Shown: in pieces, positions 1-10,708 of the stretch
Position numbering within the stretch: the stretch's first letter is position 1
Layout: each line of letters begins with the position of its first letter
Origin: Charina bottae
Lineage: Eukaryota > Chordata > Lepidosauria > Squamata > Charinaidae
Reading direction: 5' to 3'
DNA: 64,000 nt
Assembly (NCBI GenBank): GCA_023362775.1
Contig: JALMGJ010000014.1
Location: 4,055,501 to 4,119,500, forward strand
Program-made: the position numbers and the translations under genes
The notes under the pieces: generated by a model
Told to the model about the DNA's origin: nothing
Seen by the model: the letters and a program-made list of their open reading frames with translations, nothing else
Database searches by the model: none

Positions 1-893
1 TCACCCTGCTTATTTAACTTATATGCAGAGTACATCTTGAGAAATGCCGGGCTGGATGAATCACAAGCCAGAGTTAAGTTTGACGGGAGAAATATCAACA
101 ACCTCAGATATGCAGACGATACCACCCTAATGGCAGAAAGTGAAGAGGAACTAAAGAGCCTCTTGATGAGGGTGAAAGAGGAAAGTGCAAAAGCTCGCTT
201 GAAACTCAATATTAAAAAAACTCAGATCATGGCATCTGGTCCCATCACTTCCTGGCAAATAGAAGGGGAAGAAATGGAAGCAGTGACAGATTTTATTTTC
301 TTGGGCTCCAAGATCACCGCAGACAGTGACTGCAGCCATGAAATTAAAAGACGCTTGCTCCTTGGGAGGAAAGCTATGGCAAACCTAGACAGCATATTAA
401 AAAGCAGAGACATCACCTTGCCGACAAAGGTCCGTATAGTTAAAGCTATGGTCTTCCCAGTAGTAATGTATGGCTTTGAGAGTTGGACCATAAGGAAGGC
501 TGAGCGCCGAAGAATTGATGCTTTCGAACTGTGGTGCTGGAGAAGACTCTTGAGAGTCCCTTGGACTGCAAGGAGGTCAAATCAGTCAATCCTAAAGGAA
601 ATCAACCCTGACTGCTCATTGGAAGGACAGATGCTGAAGCTGAAGCTCAAATACTTTGGCCACCTAATGTGAAGAGAGGACTCACTGGAAAAAACCCTGA
701 TGCTGGGAAAGACTGAAGGCAAAAGGAGAAGGGGACGGCAGAGGATGAGATGGTTAGATAGCATCACCGGTGTAACGAACATGAATTTGAGTAAACTCCG
801 GGAGACAGTGGAGGACAGGAAGGCCTGGCGTGCTATGGTCCATGAGGTCACGAAGAGTCGGACACGACTAAACGAATGAACAACAACAATATC
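1..893 (+). mobile_element. BovB (RTE-clade) LINE, C-terminal reverse transcriptase end and 3' tail
   Basis: The reading frame from base 1 is open to a TGA at 877-879 except for one in-frame TGA at 670-672. It encodes the reverse-transcriptase palm with the YADD motif (near bases 100-115), the FLGSKI segment, and the thumb/C-terminal region with WCWRRLLRVPW, typical of BovB LINEs. The internal TGA stands where an arginine is expected after the FGHLM stretch, so it is probably a CGA-to-TGA decay event. The 3' end carries the tail gagtcggacacgact followed by an acaacaac-type run, the same tail block used by the Sauria SINEs in this window. The element runs off the left edge, so the endonuclease domain is not visible. 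The RTE/BovB assignment rests on recalled family motifs. Confidence 0.93.
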
Positions 894-899
894 TTGAAA

Positions 900-1605
900 G
901 ACCAGGGATGACCCTCTCAAGAATGGCAAAGCTACGGAGTTGACACAAGGTCAGCAAGTGGCTGAACTTAATTCTTCCTTTATTTGTACTGCAATTTCCT
1001 TAATTGCTGCATTTCCACATTATTCATCCATAATGCTTCCTGCTGGGTAGTTCCACTAATAGGTAAGCTATTGATAGGACCATCTTGCAGAGGAGGGAAC
1101 AGAGCCGAAAGTGCTAGGGATTAAAAATGAATGGAGTGTTTACCTGTACATCATTTTAATGGATAGCAAAATCCATTCTCATGATAGACCCATAAATGTC
1201 ACTTTCAGTCAGCCACAGCAAAATTCATGTGTAATGGATGATACGCTATGGTAATGCTCAACCAGAAGTTTTTCAAGGAAGCCTGACTTGCATCCATCAC
1301 ACTGATAAGCCAAAAGATCAGCCTATGGAAAGAGAGAAAGTAAATCCTCTTCGAATACATGCATACAGACCTCGGGGCAGAGGTGAGATAGACAGCTGGA
1401 AAGATGGATGCCAGTAGTGTTACAGCCCCCTGCATTCATCTTCAGGACATGAGGAGGAGCCCCAGAGATCTGAGAGACTAATGGAGGCCCATGGTCGGGG
1501 CCCATCAGGATAAGTGGGGAAGAGCTACTGTAGCTGCGGTCATCAAGATATCTGCAGCGTTAGATCCTGTTTGGAACTTACTGATTTAAAAATTAAACAT
1601 TTTTT
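900..1605. other. Stretch without recognised gene or repeat
   Basis: AT-rich unique-looking DNA between the BovB tail and an L2/CR1-like LINE end. Only short chance ORFs are present, with no splice-site-bounded coding segment or RNA gene that I can recognise. Confidence 0.6.
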
Positions 1606-1610
1606 AAAAG

Positions 1611-2048
1611 GTTACCTGAGGAACCGTCTTGTCCCAATTACATCGACCCATCCCACCCAGTCCGGCAGGAAGGGCATGTTACGGACCCCATCGGCTAAAG
1701 AATTTCGACTGGCAGGGTCTAGGAGGAGAGCCTTTTCTGCCGTTGCTCCGCCCTATGGAATATCTTGCCCCCTGAGATGAGGTTGACCCCCACTCTCCTG
1801 GCCTTCTGGAAGAGCGTTAAGACCTGGCTCTGCCAACTAGCTTGGAGATCCAATAATGGTAGGCAGCCCTGGGGGTGGTTGGTGGCTTGAGGATGCTCTC
1901 TCCACCTTTTAGCTTTCCTCTTTTAACTTTGCATTTTTGTACTTTTTATAATGGTCTTTTATGACCTTTTATTTGTAAGCTGCCCAGAGTCACTTGCACG
2001 GTGAGATGGGCAGTGTAGAAATTTGATAAAATGAATAAATAAAATAAT
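1611..2048 (+). mobile_element. L2/CR1-like LINE, 3' end of ORF2 and 3' UTR
   Basis: Bases 1640-1780 translate to SGRKGMLRTPSAKEF and AFSAVAPP, matching the C-terminal end of L2/CR1-type ORF2 proteins. They are followed by a short 3' UTR with the motif gagtcacttgcacggtgagatgggcag and an AATAAA-rich tail. The copy is 5'-truncated. The same architecture recurs at 27290-28031 and, on the other strand, at 9505-9910. Clade assignment within L2/CR1 is by recall and could shift. Confidence 0.75.
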
Positions 2049-2384
2049 AAACCACCTTCAACCTGAAAGGTGCAGAAGCAAAAGACTGAAATGAAAGATT
2101 TCTGGGGATAAATGATCTACTCCAGAGTCACTGTGCTTCTGAGTAGACCAGCAGTCAGAAATGAGCCAGTGTAATGCAGCTGGTTTAGGGCAGCTTTGAA
2201 GCCTATGATAGAAAGCTGGCCAGTTGGAGGTGTGCTATTGCTGGACATAATGTCATTAACCTATAGATGGCATGAGCCTTGCTTTGTTATCTAGGACTGA
2301 CCACTTCCACACAGACTTGGGAGGCACTGTGACCCTTTAGGTTTACAACTTGCTTGTTAATTTGGTCAACCCTAAACTCTTCTT

Positions 2385-2827
2385 GAGAGCCAGTTTGGTG
2401 TAGTGGTGAAGGCATCAGGCTAGAAACCAGGAGACTGAGCGTTCTAGTCCCACCTGAGGCATGAAAGCCGGCTGGGTGACCTTGGGCCAGTCATTCCCTC
2501 TCAGCCCTAGGAAGGAGGCAATGGCAAACCAGGAGACTGAGAGTTCTAGTCCCGCCTTAGGCATGAAATCCGGCTGGGTGACCTTGGGCCAGTCCCTGTC
2601 TCTCAGCCCTAGGAAGGAGCCAATGGCAAACCAGGAGACTGAGAGTTCTAGTCCCGCCTTAGGCATGAAATCCGGCTGGGTGACCTTGGGCCAGTCCCTG
2701 TCTCTCAGCCCTAGGAAGGAGGCAATGGCAAACCACTTCTGAAAAACCTTTCCAAGAAAACTGCAGGGACTTCTCCAGGCAGTCTCCGAGAATCGGACAC
2801 AATTGAATGGATTAAAAAAAAAAAAAG
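2385..2827 (+). mobile_element. tRNA-derived SINE with triplicated body and BovB-like tail
   Basis: The element opens with a tRNA-like head (gtgtagtggtgaaggc) and continues into a body with ccggctgggtgaccttgg. That body is repeated three times at a 102-bp period. The tail (cgagaatcggacacaattg, about 2789-2807) resembles the BovB 3' end, followed by an A-rich run. A 9-bp TSD, actcttctt, flanks it at 2376-2384 and 2828-2836. Other copies of the same body lie at 5962, 43972 (minus) and 53924 (minus). Confidence 0.85.
2461..2739 (+). repeat. 102-bp tandem triplication inside the SINE
   Basis: Units start at 2461, 2563 and 2665 (the third is partial before the tail). Each unit junction joins tggcaaacca to the upstream aaaccaggagac, so the repeats are fused at a shared AAACCA. 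Because 102 is divisible by three and the body happens to lack stops, both strands show open frames here; these are not genes. Confidence 0.9.
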
Positions 2828-2839
2828 ACTCTTCTTAGG

Positions 2840-5800
2840 CTTAATCTCTGCTTAGTTCCCTTGCTGGATGTTAGGCTAGGAAGAAGGCTTAGCAAATTCT
2901 GTCTGCCTGCCAAGCACAGAGACCCTTCTAGGGGAACAGAATAAGTAGGCCAAATAAGTCATTAGCAGCTGCTCCAGCTACAAAAACAAAGTCCTTTGGT
3001 TGAATTTGTTTCTATTCCAAAAGCTCTCATACTAATGCTAAACATATCCTAATCCAATTTAAGCAATGGGAGAGAAACCACTAAGGCTGGGTAACAGCTG
3101 GTCTAAATTATTTATCTGTTGATGGAGCATGGAAGAGAGATCTCTGGTGCCTCCTGGTGTGTCCTTTAGCCTCATAATCATGGCCCACCTTTTGGGGCAT
3201 TCTGAAGTCAAGCTTCCCTAACCTTAGGAAGGACCATGCAAGCTGGTAGAAGCATGGGAGGGATTATCCAACAGGAATTTCCTCCTTCCATGTCCAAAGA
3301 CTTGTTTCAGTGATGTTGTGCCAAGGGCTGAAGGAATACAATCTAAAATTGGAGAAATGGCTTGCAACACATGTGATTATTAGGCAAAAGTATATGTAAA
3401 ATACATATATTTAGAGAAATGCTCATGAATATGCAGAGAAAGTTGCATGCAGTCCTTAACAATGTGCAAACTGGGGAGAAACAGGAGAGAATAATGGAAA
3501 CCTGAGAAACTGGAATCCTCAGGTTGGGCTATTCCTATTAGAAAATGTACGCCTAATATGTTCATGTTTAATGCACTTGATTATGATTCGGTATGACATA
3601 AATATATTATGCATAATGGTTTGCATTGCCATCAATAGAAAGACAGCTGTCAATAATAAACCTATCAAGCTTAAATAATTATATTGTGAGATGGGGTGGC
3701 TGGGAATGGTGCTGTTTAGTCCTTACAAGCTCAGGATTATTTGCTTAATTCTGCTTTTGCTGTCATGCCAAACACCCTTGAAGTTGGTTCTTTTCTCCTT
3801 TACAGAGAAGAATTCACTGCAAGGCTTTCAGTAAATCACAGCACATTATTTATTTATTTGACTTGTATCTTATACTGTCCCTAAGGCTCCCCCTGTTTTC
3901 TACTTTTAAAGAGGAAAAAATTATGGAGAAGAGAAGGAGCTAAGAGCTAATACTTTCCTGTAAGAATTTCTCCAGTCTCAGGCATTTAACAGTTTCCTCA
4001 AGAACGGGAGGTTGGCAGTTTCACGTACAGAAAGATTGAGCTAGATCCCAGCTGTGGTGAGTCCTTGCTCTGTGCGTTTGGGTCAAACCAACTTTTTTCA
4101 ATCTTCCTATGTGGAGTTAAACCAGTGTTTATCTGGGAAAGGCAATGGATTAGGTGGATGAAATGGAACAAGGAGAATAAAGCGAAGTTCATGTAAGAGC
4201 TACAAGTAAGTACTAGGGGTAGGCTGAGATGGCCAGCATTTTTCCACCCAGTCATCAGGAATGGAGCCCAACTTAGTGGTAACTGACGAACCATTTAGCT
4301 CAATAGGGTTTACTCAAAAATAATTCCCAACCCCCCTAGGAGATCTTGAACCTGGAGCTATCTACATTCCCTATCTGCATTACACTTGACTCTAATGTTG
4401 GAAGACATGGGATAGCTGTAGGCCTCCATCTGACTCAGGTCTTAATATAGAATAATGTTCAGGTTAGATTATAAATTTCAAACCAGAAGAAACATCAATA
4501 TCATTGACCTAACATACCAGAGAAATCTCTGCATATGTTATGTGATACATTCAAGGCCTAGCTACAAACAACCACAGATTCTCTTGGATCCATCAATGAA
4601 CTTGGCATAAATACCTGGTTCTAAATCTGACTTGGTAGATTTAGAAATGGAGATTCAGTGATGTCTCTATAAACAGCCAACATAATCCGCATCACATATT
4701 TCATCTTTGAGTCAGACATTCAGCCCGGGAATACTCAACAGACTGATTTTAGACATCCTTTGTTTCAACTTCTCCACTTGGTGATCTATCCATGAGTAAA
4801 GGCTCCACTTCCCAGAAAGAGAGAATTAGTTCTCATATAGTCAGTAAAAAACAATACAATGGCACATCTGACCACTGCAAAAACAAAGAAGACATAGAAA
4901 CAAGCCAGCACACTCAAAAGAGGGACCAAGTAAGGAAGGAAACAAAATGCAAGAGGGTTTGACATTATTTTGATATATAGGGCTTGTTTTTGAATCACAG
5001 CAATTGCTGAAATTCTTTGTTCATAGCTTCTATTTTTCTTCAATAAATATTTATCTGAAGTCCTTGGATATCTTGTGAGCTTTTCTGTGTAATTCATTCC
5101 TGGCAGTGGAGTGAACCCTAACACTAGCACTCCCAGAGAATTTTGGGACTTTTAATCTTAGTAGCATAACAGGTTGAGGAATTTATCTTTTATTCAAATG
5201 TTAAAGAACAGGCAGATGGACTATTGCCCCGAACACCAACTTCTGCTCTCATTTGTAGAAAATAAATTCAGATGGGTTGGGGGGGGGGGATGCCTAAATT
5301 ATTAGTGTGCAAACTGGTTTAAGAACGGGAGCCATATTAGTCATTCCATAAATAGTAGTGGAACCCCTAGAGGAGTTTTTACAAGATTACAGTTATTAAC
5401 CTTCTTCAGCCGACTAATTGCTTATTATCTCGTCCAACTCGGTTGGCACCTTTCCATCCTTGTCTTTCTGTCTTGGTGTCACCATTTCAAGAGATGGGGG
5501 AGGGGAGCGGCTGGGAGGAGATGGTAGAACAAAGTCAACAATTCAGATTCAGTCATCTTGAGCAGCTTCTGAACCGAGGCCCATCTGCCCGAAATGCTAA
5601 CAATGAAGAGGATTCCAAAGGTGTGGCAGCTTTACCCATCATGGGAAAGCTACTTTTTGAATCTGCCCCCCCCACACACACACACACACCTTTACAAGAT
5701 AAACAACACAAAGATGCAATTTGAATAGGAATTCGTTTTATGCCAGTTTTTCGCTCTTGGACAGATTCCCCACCACCACACTTTTTTTAAAAAAAAATCC

Positions 5801-5960
5801 CAGCTATTAACATTCATTTGGTAGGCTTTAAATCAAGGGCCTTATGCCTTCAAAACACAAGTTATAGCCCCTTTCTTGATCTCTCTAATTCTCTATGGTG
5901 TTTAAGTACATGTAGGAGAAGACAGGAGCTGATCTTCAGGAACCAAAGAGAAAGATGGCA
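2840..5960. other. Long gene-free stretch
   Basis: Mostly unique AT-rich DNA with scattered short ORFs that lack family similarity. Small simple repeats occur: a G tract near 5278-5290 and a (CA)n of about nine units at 5672-5689. No exon, RNA gene or full transposon was recognised. Confidence 0.55.
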
Positions 5961-5961
5961 C

Positions 5962-6311
5962 CCAACAGTGTAGTTAATGGTTAAGGTGCTGGGCTAGAAA
6001 CCAGGAGACAGTGAGTTCTAATCCCGCCTTAGGTATGAAAGCCGGCTGGGTGACCTTGGGCCAGGTCCTGTCTCTCAGCCCTAGGAAGGAGCCAATGGCA
6101 AACCAGGAGACTGAGAGTTCTAGTTCCTCCTTAGGCGTGAAAGCCGGCTGGGTGACCTTGGGCCAGTCACTCTCTCTCAGCCCAACTCACCTCACAGGGT
6201 TGCTGTTGTGGGGAAAAGAAGAGGAGGAAGGCGTATTAGGTATGTTTACTACCTTGAGTTATTTATACAAATAATAAAGGTGGGATAAAAATTAAATAAA
6301 TAAATAAATAA
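5962..6311 (+). mobile_element. tRNA-derived SINE, duplicated body with a LINE-like tail of a different type
   Basis: It has the same head and body as the 2385 element, with the body present twice (units start at 6035 and 6137, again 102 bp apart, again fused at AAACCA). After the second body the sequence runs into cacctcacagggttgctg, then aataataaaggtgggat and an (AATA)n tail. That tail is unlike the BovB-type tail of the 2385 copy and looks L2/CR1-like. I found no clear TSD. Confidence 0.8.
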
Positions 6312-7525
6312 GTCATAGGGAAGTTAACAAAAAACAGATTCTGAATTCATGTGCAGTCATTATGTTCATACAGATGTTGACTGGCAGGAGAGTCACATGT
6401 TTCTGCCCAACCTCTGCATGTCCTGTTCCATGTGGCAGGTGGTTCCTATTTCCAGAAGATTGGAATCCTTAGAATTAGACAAAACTGTGGATGCTGAAAC
6501 TCTGAGCCCTACAGCCCCTTGCAGGATTGATCCAGTGTCCACTGGGGTCTCTGTGCCCTTTGCAGGTCATAGAGAACATCTTTACCACTTCCCATTCTGG
6601 TTTATTTGTGGCTATCTCTTCTCCTTTCAAACAGTCTAGGGGCATTTAACAAGGCCAGTGCTAGTCTGAATTTTAGTGGGTTTGGAGACTCAAGCTTCTC
6701 ATTCAAATGTTGAGAACATCTGTTGCTTCAGGAGATGCCAGGAGTTGGATTAGAACATATGGCAATTAATGGTCTCCTTGGTGGAGATAATTCTGAAGGT
6801 ATTCTCTGTTGGCATCTGTTTTCTTTTTCTGAGACATTGCATGGAAGCTTTTAATCCTAATACCCCTGTTCTCCCATCTGACTGGCTCTCTGAGCAGTTG
6901 TTGTAGGAGAAAAATGATAATCCTGTAACCCTGTTATATACCCTTGTTATATACTCTTAAAAGCTGAAATCATAGAAGGAAAGACTGTATGCATGCACAC
7001 ACACTGGGGAATAATCCTGCCAGGTAAGCATTAAAGGCATAAGGTTATCCTAATGCAAGAAGCAGTCCAATTTGCCAATCAGGGGACAGACATTTTATGA
7101 AGATGGTATCAGTGGCTTATAATAACTGTTTTCTCTCTTGCCCTTGAAATGCTTAACCAGGAAACACAGCATCCCGGCATGAAAAGTGCTACTTGCCAAT
7201 TACAGGATCTTCTTCCCACCAGCCTCTTGCTTCCCCGCCTTCCTATATTTCAGAACAGAGCAGACATGAGGCCTAAGAACCAAAAGCTGCATCCTCAAGT
7301 TAATGTGAGTTTCAGAAGAGCAGAGGAAACAAAGGTTGCCATCAGTCCTGGCCAGTGCAAGTTCCTTCTAGTTTCAGTTGATGGTGTAGTATGCTAGTCT
7401 TCACTTCCTAAGCTACTTGTTGATATTGGAGAGGGACCAATTGCATTTTGGGGTGAGATGCATTAATTTTTTAAGTACCCCCCAAGATGGGCTTGGCTCA
7501 TCTGGAGATGCAGGCTCAATAAATG
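6312..7525. other. Gene-free stretch
   Basis: No convincing exon or repeat family recognised. Several short ORFs are present but none has recognisable motifs. Confidence 0.55.
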
Positions 7526-7625
7526 CCTAGTTCATACGTATTGTCGAAGGCTTTCACGGCCGGAGTTCGATGGCTGTTGTGGGTCTTCCGGGCTGTGTGG
7601 CTGTGTTCTGGAAGTTGTGGTTCCT

Positions 7626-7660
7626 AACGTTTCGCCAGCATCTGTGGCCGGCATCTTCAG
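7626..7660 (-). ncRNA. Hammerhead ribozyme core, intact (left arm)
   Basis: Reading the minus strand gives CTGAAGA (7654-7660), then a GC-rich stem-loop (tgccggc / gctggcg around a short loop), then GAAAC (7629-7633) and GTT. This is the order CUGANGA, stem II, GAAA and a GUH cleavage triplet found in type I hammerheads. Short complementarity (CCT/AGG) next to the core could form the start of stem I. Activity is untested, and stem III would be very short, so cleavage might need a dimer. Confidence 0.7.
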
Positions 7661-7740
7661 AGGGCAGGAGCACAGACAGAAGCGAAATCTCTGTGCCTAC
7701 CTGGGCACAGAGATTTCGCTTCTGTCTGTGCTCCTGCCCT

Positions 7741-7776
7741 CTGAAGATGCTGGCCACAGATGCTGGCAAAACGTTA
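7741..7776 (+). ncRNA. Hammerhead-like core, damaged (right arm)
   Basis: This is the mirror copy of the 7626-7660 core. CTGAAGA is present at 7741-7747 and stem II can still form with two wobble pairs. The conserved G of GAAAC is A at 7768, giving CAAAAC. Loss of that invariant G would be expected to abolish or strongly reduce cleavage. Confidence 0.65.
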
Positions 7777-8151
7777 GGAACCACAACTTCCAGAACACGG
7801 CCACACAGCCCGGAAGACCCACAACAGCTAGTTCATACACTTGGCCAGAGGCATTTGATAATGTTCCTTCTTGGAAACAGGAAGCTGGATTGGATGAGAC
7901 TCAGCTCTGTTCTTGCAAGGAATTCTTAGGAGGGTAGAGAAATGTGGCAGGAAATGTGGCAGGGGGTGGTCTGCTTCTGTAAAAGGGTGCTCTCAGCAAT
8001 GTTGAAAATGTCCCCCCGCCCCCGCCCCTTCATGTCCTTCTCCACAGCCCAAACCCTCAATTCTCTGGCCCCACCACAGTCGTCTTAGACTAATCAAGTT
8101 TATGGAATTCAATTAAAAGGGGAGAAGAGGCAAACTCAACATCATCTGGCA

Positions 8152-8233
8152 AGGTTGCCTTCCTTCCTTCCTTCCTTCCTTCCTTCCTTCCTTCCTTCCT
8201 TCCTTCCTTCCTTCCTTCCTTCCTTCCTTCCTT
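8152..8233 (+). repeat. (CCTT)n microsatellite
   Basis: About 19-20 perfect tetranucleotide units form a polypyrimidine tract. Overlapping long ORFs on the minus strand are produced by the repeat. Confidence 0.97.
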
Positions 8234-8940
8234 TTTTTCTCTTCCAAAATGAAATACTTGCTTGCACAGGCTCTGTCCTGGCCAATTTTGGTTCCTCATA
8301 AGAAGGAGCATTGATGTGTGCCTCCGAGAATGCTCAGGGCAGCTGTTGGCATGCCTCCCTCCACCTGTTTTAACAACTTTCTGGAACAAAGTGATAGATC
8401 GGATCTGCATAATCCCAAGAACGTAGAATTGAGAGGGAGCCAAACTCTTAATAGGCAATAAAGCGACAGCACTAACATACACCCCCCATCAAGCACCTAG
8501 TTAATTACACATATAGCTGTGCAAAAGGAAGGAACCCACCTAACCTACACACAGCAGCAGCTGCTCAGAGGGTGTCCGTGTTTTGGTGAGCAGCTGGTGG
8601 GTGGTTCTAGCTAGAACATAGCAAGATACAGTTGGTTCACTTCAGGTTATTATTTGCAAGCAGGGTCATCAGTCTCTGACATGGCACCTTCCCTCTGGAA
8701 TAACATCCCCCCAGAGGTTTGGACTACCCAGACCCTGCAAATCTTTAGATGATTTTTAAAAACTTGGATTTTCCCCCAAGCTCTGGATAAATCAGTGTTG
8801 CACCCATTTTATGTATAGTCTACCTTGGTAAGATGTTCCCCCTGTTATGTTTGGCTCTATTTCATGTTGCCTTATTTGATTTTTAGGTACTGTATTGGCT
8901 TTAATTTTATGCCACCCAAAATCTGTGCTGGGTTGGGCAG

Positions 8941-8992
<52 letters not shown>

Positions 8993-9053
8993 GGATGGAT
9001 GGATGGATGGATGGATGGATGGATGGATGGATGGATGGATGGATGGACGGACG

Positions 9054-9092
<39 letters not shown>
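8941..9092 (+). repeat. Compound (AGAT)(GGAT)(GGAC)(AGAC) microsatellite
   Basis: Four consecutive tetranucleotide blocks occur at about 8941-8991 (AGAT), 8992-9044 (GGAT), 9045-9060 (GGAC) and 9061-9092 (AGAC). Each block differs from the previous one by a single base, and the blocks are almost uninterrupted. Confidence 0.97.
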
Positions 9093-9093
<1 letters not shown>

Positions 9094-9504
9094 CCCTTTA
9101 TACACTTTTTACTGGAAAGGATCTTTGATTTCTTCCTTAAAAAGAATGGCTAACCAAGTTGTAGGAGTATGTTTTGTTGTCCAGAAAAACTTCATATCTA
9201 AAAAGTAAATCTGATGCAGAATTCAATTCTCATTGGAAATCATTTCTGGACTATAATTTAATACACAGATTTGTTCCACACCTCAAATCTGGCTTTTCTA
9301 CATTTAGATTCTATAACTCAATTTTATGGAAAATTAGATTTCTAGTACTGACCTAATTTATTGTAGCTTGTAGTCCTAGTTGGTGACATCTCCTGTGTTA
9401 TTCTGGTAGCTTTAGCTTAAAATTAATAGGGATTCTCAATTTCTTCTTCAAAAAGTGATAGGATGTATTTTGCAATTTCATAATTAATGAATATTGAAAA
9501 TTGT
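9093..9504. other. Gene-free stretch
   Basis: AT-rich DNA between the compound microsatellite and a LINE 3' end; nothing recognised. Confidence 0.5.
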
Positions 9505-9910
9505 ATTTTTTAAAATCTAATTTATATAGCCGCCCATCTCACTTTTACAAGCAATTCTGGCTGGCTTACAACAAGCTGAAACAACAATAAATACCTAAAA
9601 CCACTGTAAGTATGCACAATTAAAAAACATCAAAACTATAAAAACAACTGAGCTAAAACAGAAAGGTGAAGGAATGTTAATAATAACGGAGCCACCTCAC
9701 TAGCTCACCTCTCCCCTCTGAGTCCCCAGGCCTGCTGACACAACCAGGTCTTGAGGGACCTTCAGAAGCTCAGAAGCGATGAGGCCAACTCATCTCAGGG
9801 GGAGGAAGATTCCACGATGTGGGCACCACCACAGAAAAGGCCCACTGCCTAGTGCCTGCTAAATGTAGCTCCCTAGACGACAGAACCCATAACATGCCCC
9901 CTCTGCCGGA
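9505..9910 (-). mobile_element. L2/CR1-like LINE 3' end
   Basis: On the minus strand the sequence reads through gtgggccttttctgtggtgg and ccccctgagatgag. This parallels the AFSAVAPP...CPLR region of the 1611-2048 copy. It ends with aagtgagatgggcggctatataaatt, the same 3' terminal motif. The reading frame is broken and the copy is diverged. Confidence 0.65.
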
Positions 9911-10279
9911 ACTGGTGGGATCTATGACAAATTAGATCCTTTGTTCGCTATCTCTATCCTGCTCTTTTATTCATTTGACATACCTTTTATTCCTTCTTAT
10001 ACATCTTTCTTTAAAATGTTTAATTAAAAAAGATAGTTGTCCAATTGCCTTTGAACCACACATGTTTCCGTATGACGAAGGAGATAAATTTTTCATCCTC
10101 TGAGCCCACAAACAAGGTTGCCAGCTGACCCTACTCCACCTGAAAAAATTCCAAACTGACCTGCTGCTTTTTTTCCCTTTTCAGGATCTGGGAAGTAGAC
10201 AAAATCACCTCTGTGGCCATTGCCTCGGTGGTTAAAGGAGTAGTTCCAAAGCTGTAGGAGCTAGTTTCAAAGTTGGTAA

Positions 10280-10693
10280 AAGGTAAAGGTAAAGGTTCCC
10301 CCCGCACATTTGTGCAGTCGTGTCTGACTCTAGGGGCCGGTGCTCATCTCCGTTTGTTAGCTGAAGAGCCAGCGTTGTCCGAAGACGCTTCTGCGGTCAT
10401 GTGGCCAGCATGACCCGAGTCATGACGAGTTCCCCGTCGGGGGAGATGGGCGGTTATATAAATTAAATAAATAAATAATAAATAAATGACGCACGTGGAA
10501 CGCTGTTACCTACCCACCAAAGTGGTACCTATTCATCTACTTGCATTTGCATGCTTTCGAATTGCTAGGTTGGCAAGAGCTGGGGCGAGTGCGGGAGCTC
10601 ACTCCGTCACGCGGGGCCAGGGATTCGAACCTCTGAACTTGCAATCTTCCGATCAACAAGCCTGGCATCTTACCCGCTGAGCCACCGCGCCCC
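10280..10693 (-). mobile_element. Sauria-type SINE with nested insertion
   Basis: On the minus strand it has the tRNA-like head ggtggctcagcgggtaag, a B box in the region of 10619-10629, the conserved body and the BovB-like tail gagtcagacacgact, ending in acctttaccttt. The direct repeat tttcaaagytggtaa flanks it (10265-10279 and 10694-10708, 14 of 15 matching). The body is interrupted at 10415-10485 by a LINE tail. Removing that insert restores a body co-linear with the 62553 copy. Confidence 0.92.
10415..10485 (+). mobile_element. LINE 3' tail nested inside the Sauria SINE
   Basis: The insert reads gggggagatgggcggttatat followed by AAATAAAT repeats, the terminal motif of the L2/CR1-like LINE copies in this window. 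The 5-bp direct repeat atgac flanks it at 10410-10414 and 10486-10490. It is a severely 5'-truncated retrotransposition event that postdates the SINE. Confidence 0.8.
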
Positions 10694-10708
10694 TTTCAAA
10701 GCTGGTAA

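Larger units (their letters stand above)
7538..7827. mobile_element. Palindromic Penelope-like mini-element with 11-bp TSD
   Basis: A near-perfect inverted repeat spans 7573-7828 (centre near 7700), extended on the left by 35 bases (gtattgtcgaaggctttcac...) that the right arm lacks. The direct repeat ctagttcatac flanks it at 7527-7537 and 7828-7838, so it inserted as a unit. The arms contain the acgtttcgcc...gcatcttcag block that I recognise from the terminal repeats of vertebrate Penelope-like retroelements, which are known to carry hammerhead ribozymes. No reverse transcriptase is encoded, so the copy is non-autonomous. Confidence 0.8.

Noticed and set aside
2415..2742. Overlapping 83-aa and 93-aa ORFs with repeated peptides on both strands
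   Set aside because: They are produced by the 102-bp SINE duplication, a multiple of three without stops; the sequence is a SINE body.
2461..2742. Regular repeat array that might suggest CRISPR or a satellite
   Set aside because: Units are contiguous SINE bodies without unique spacers, in a vertebrate genome.
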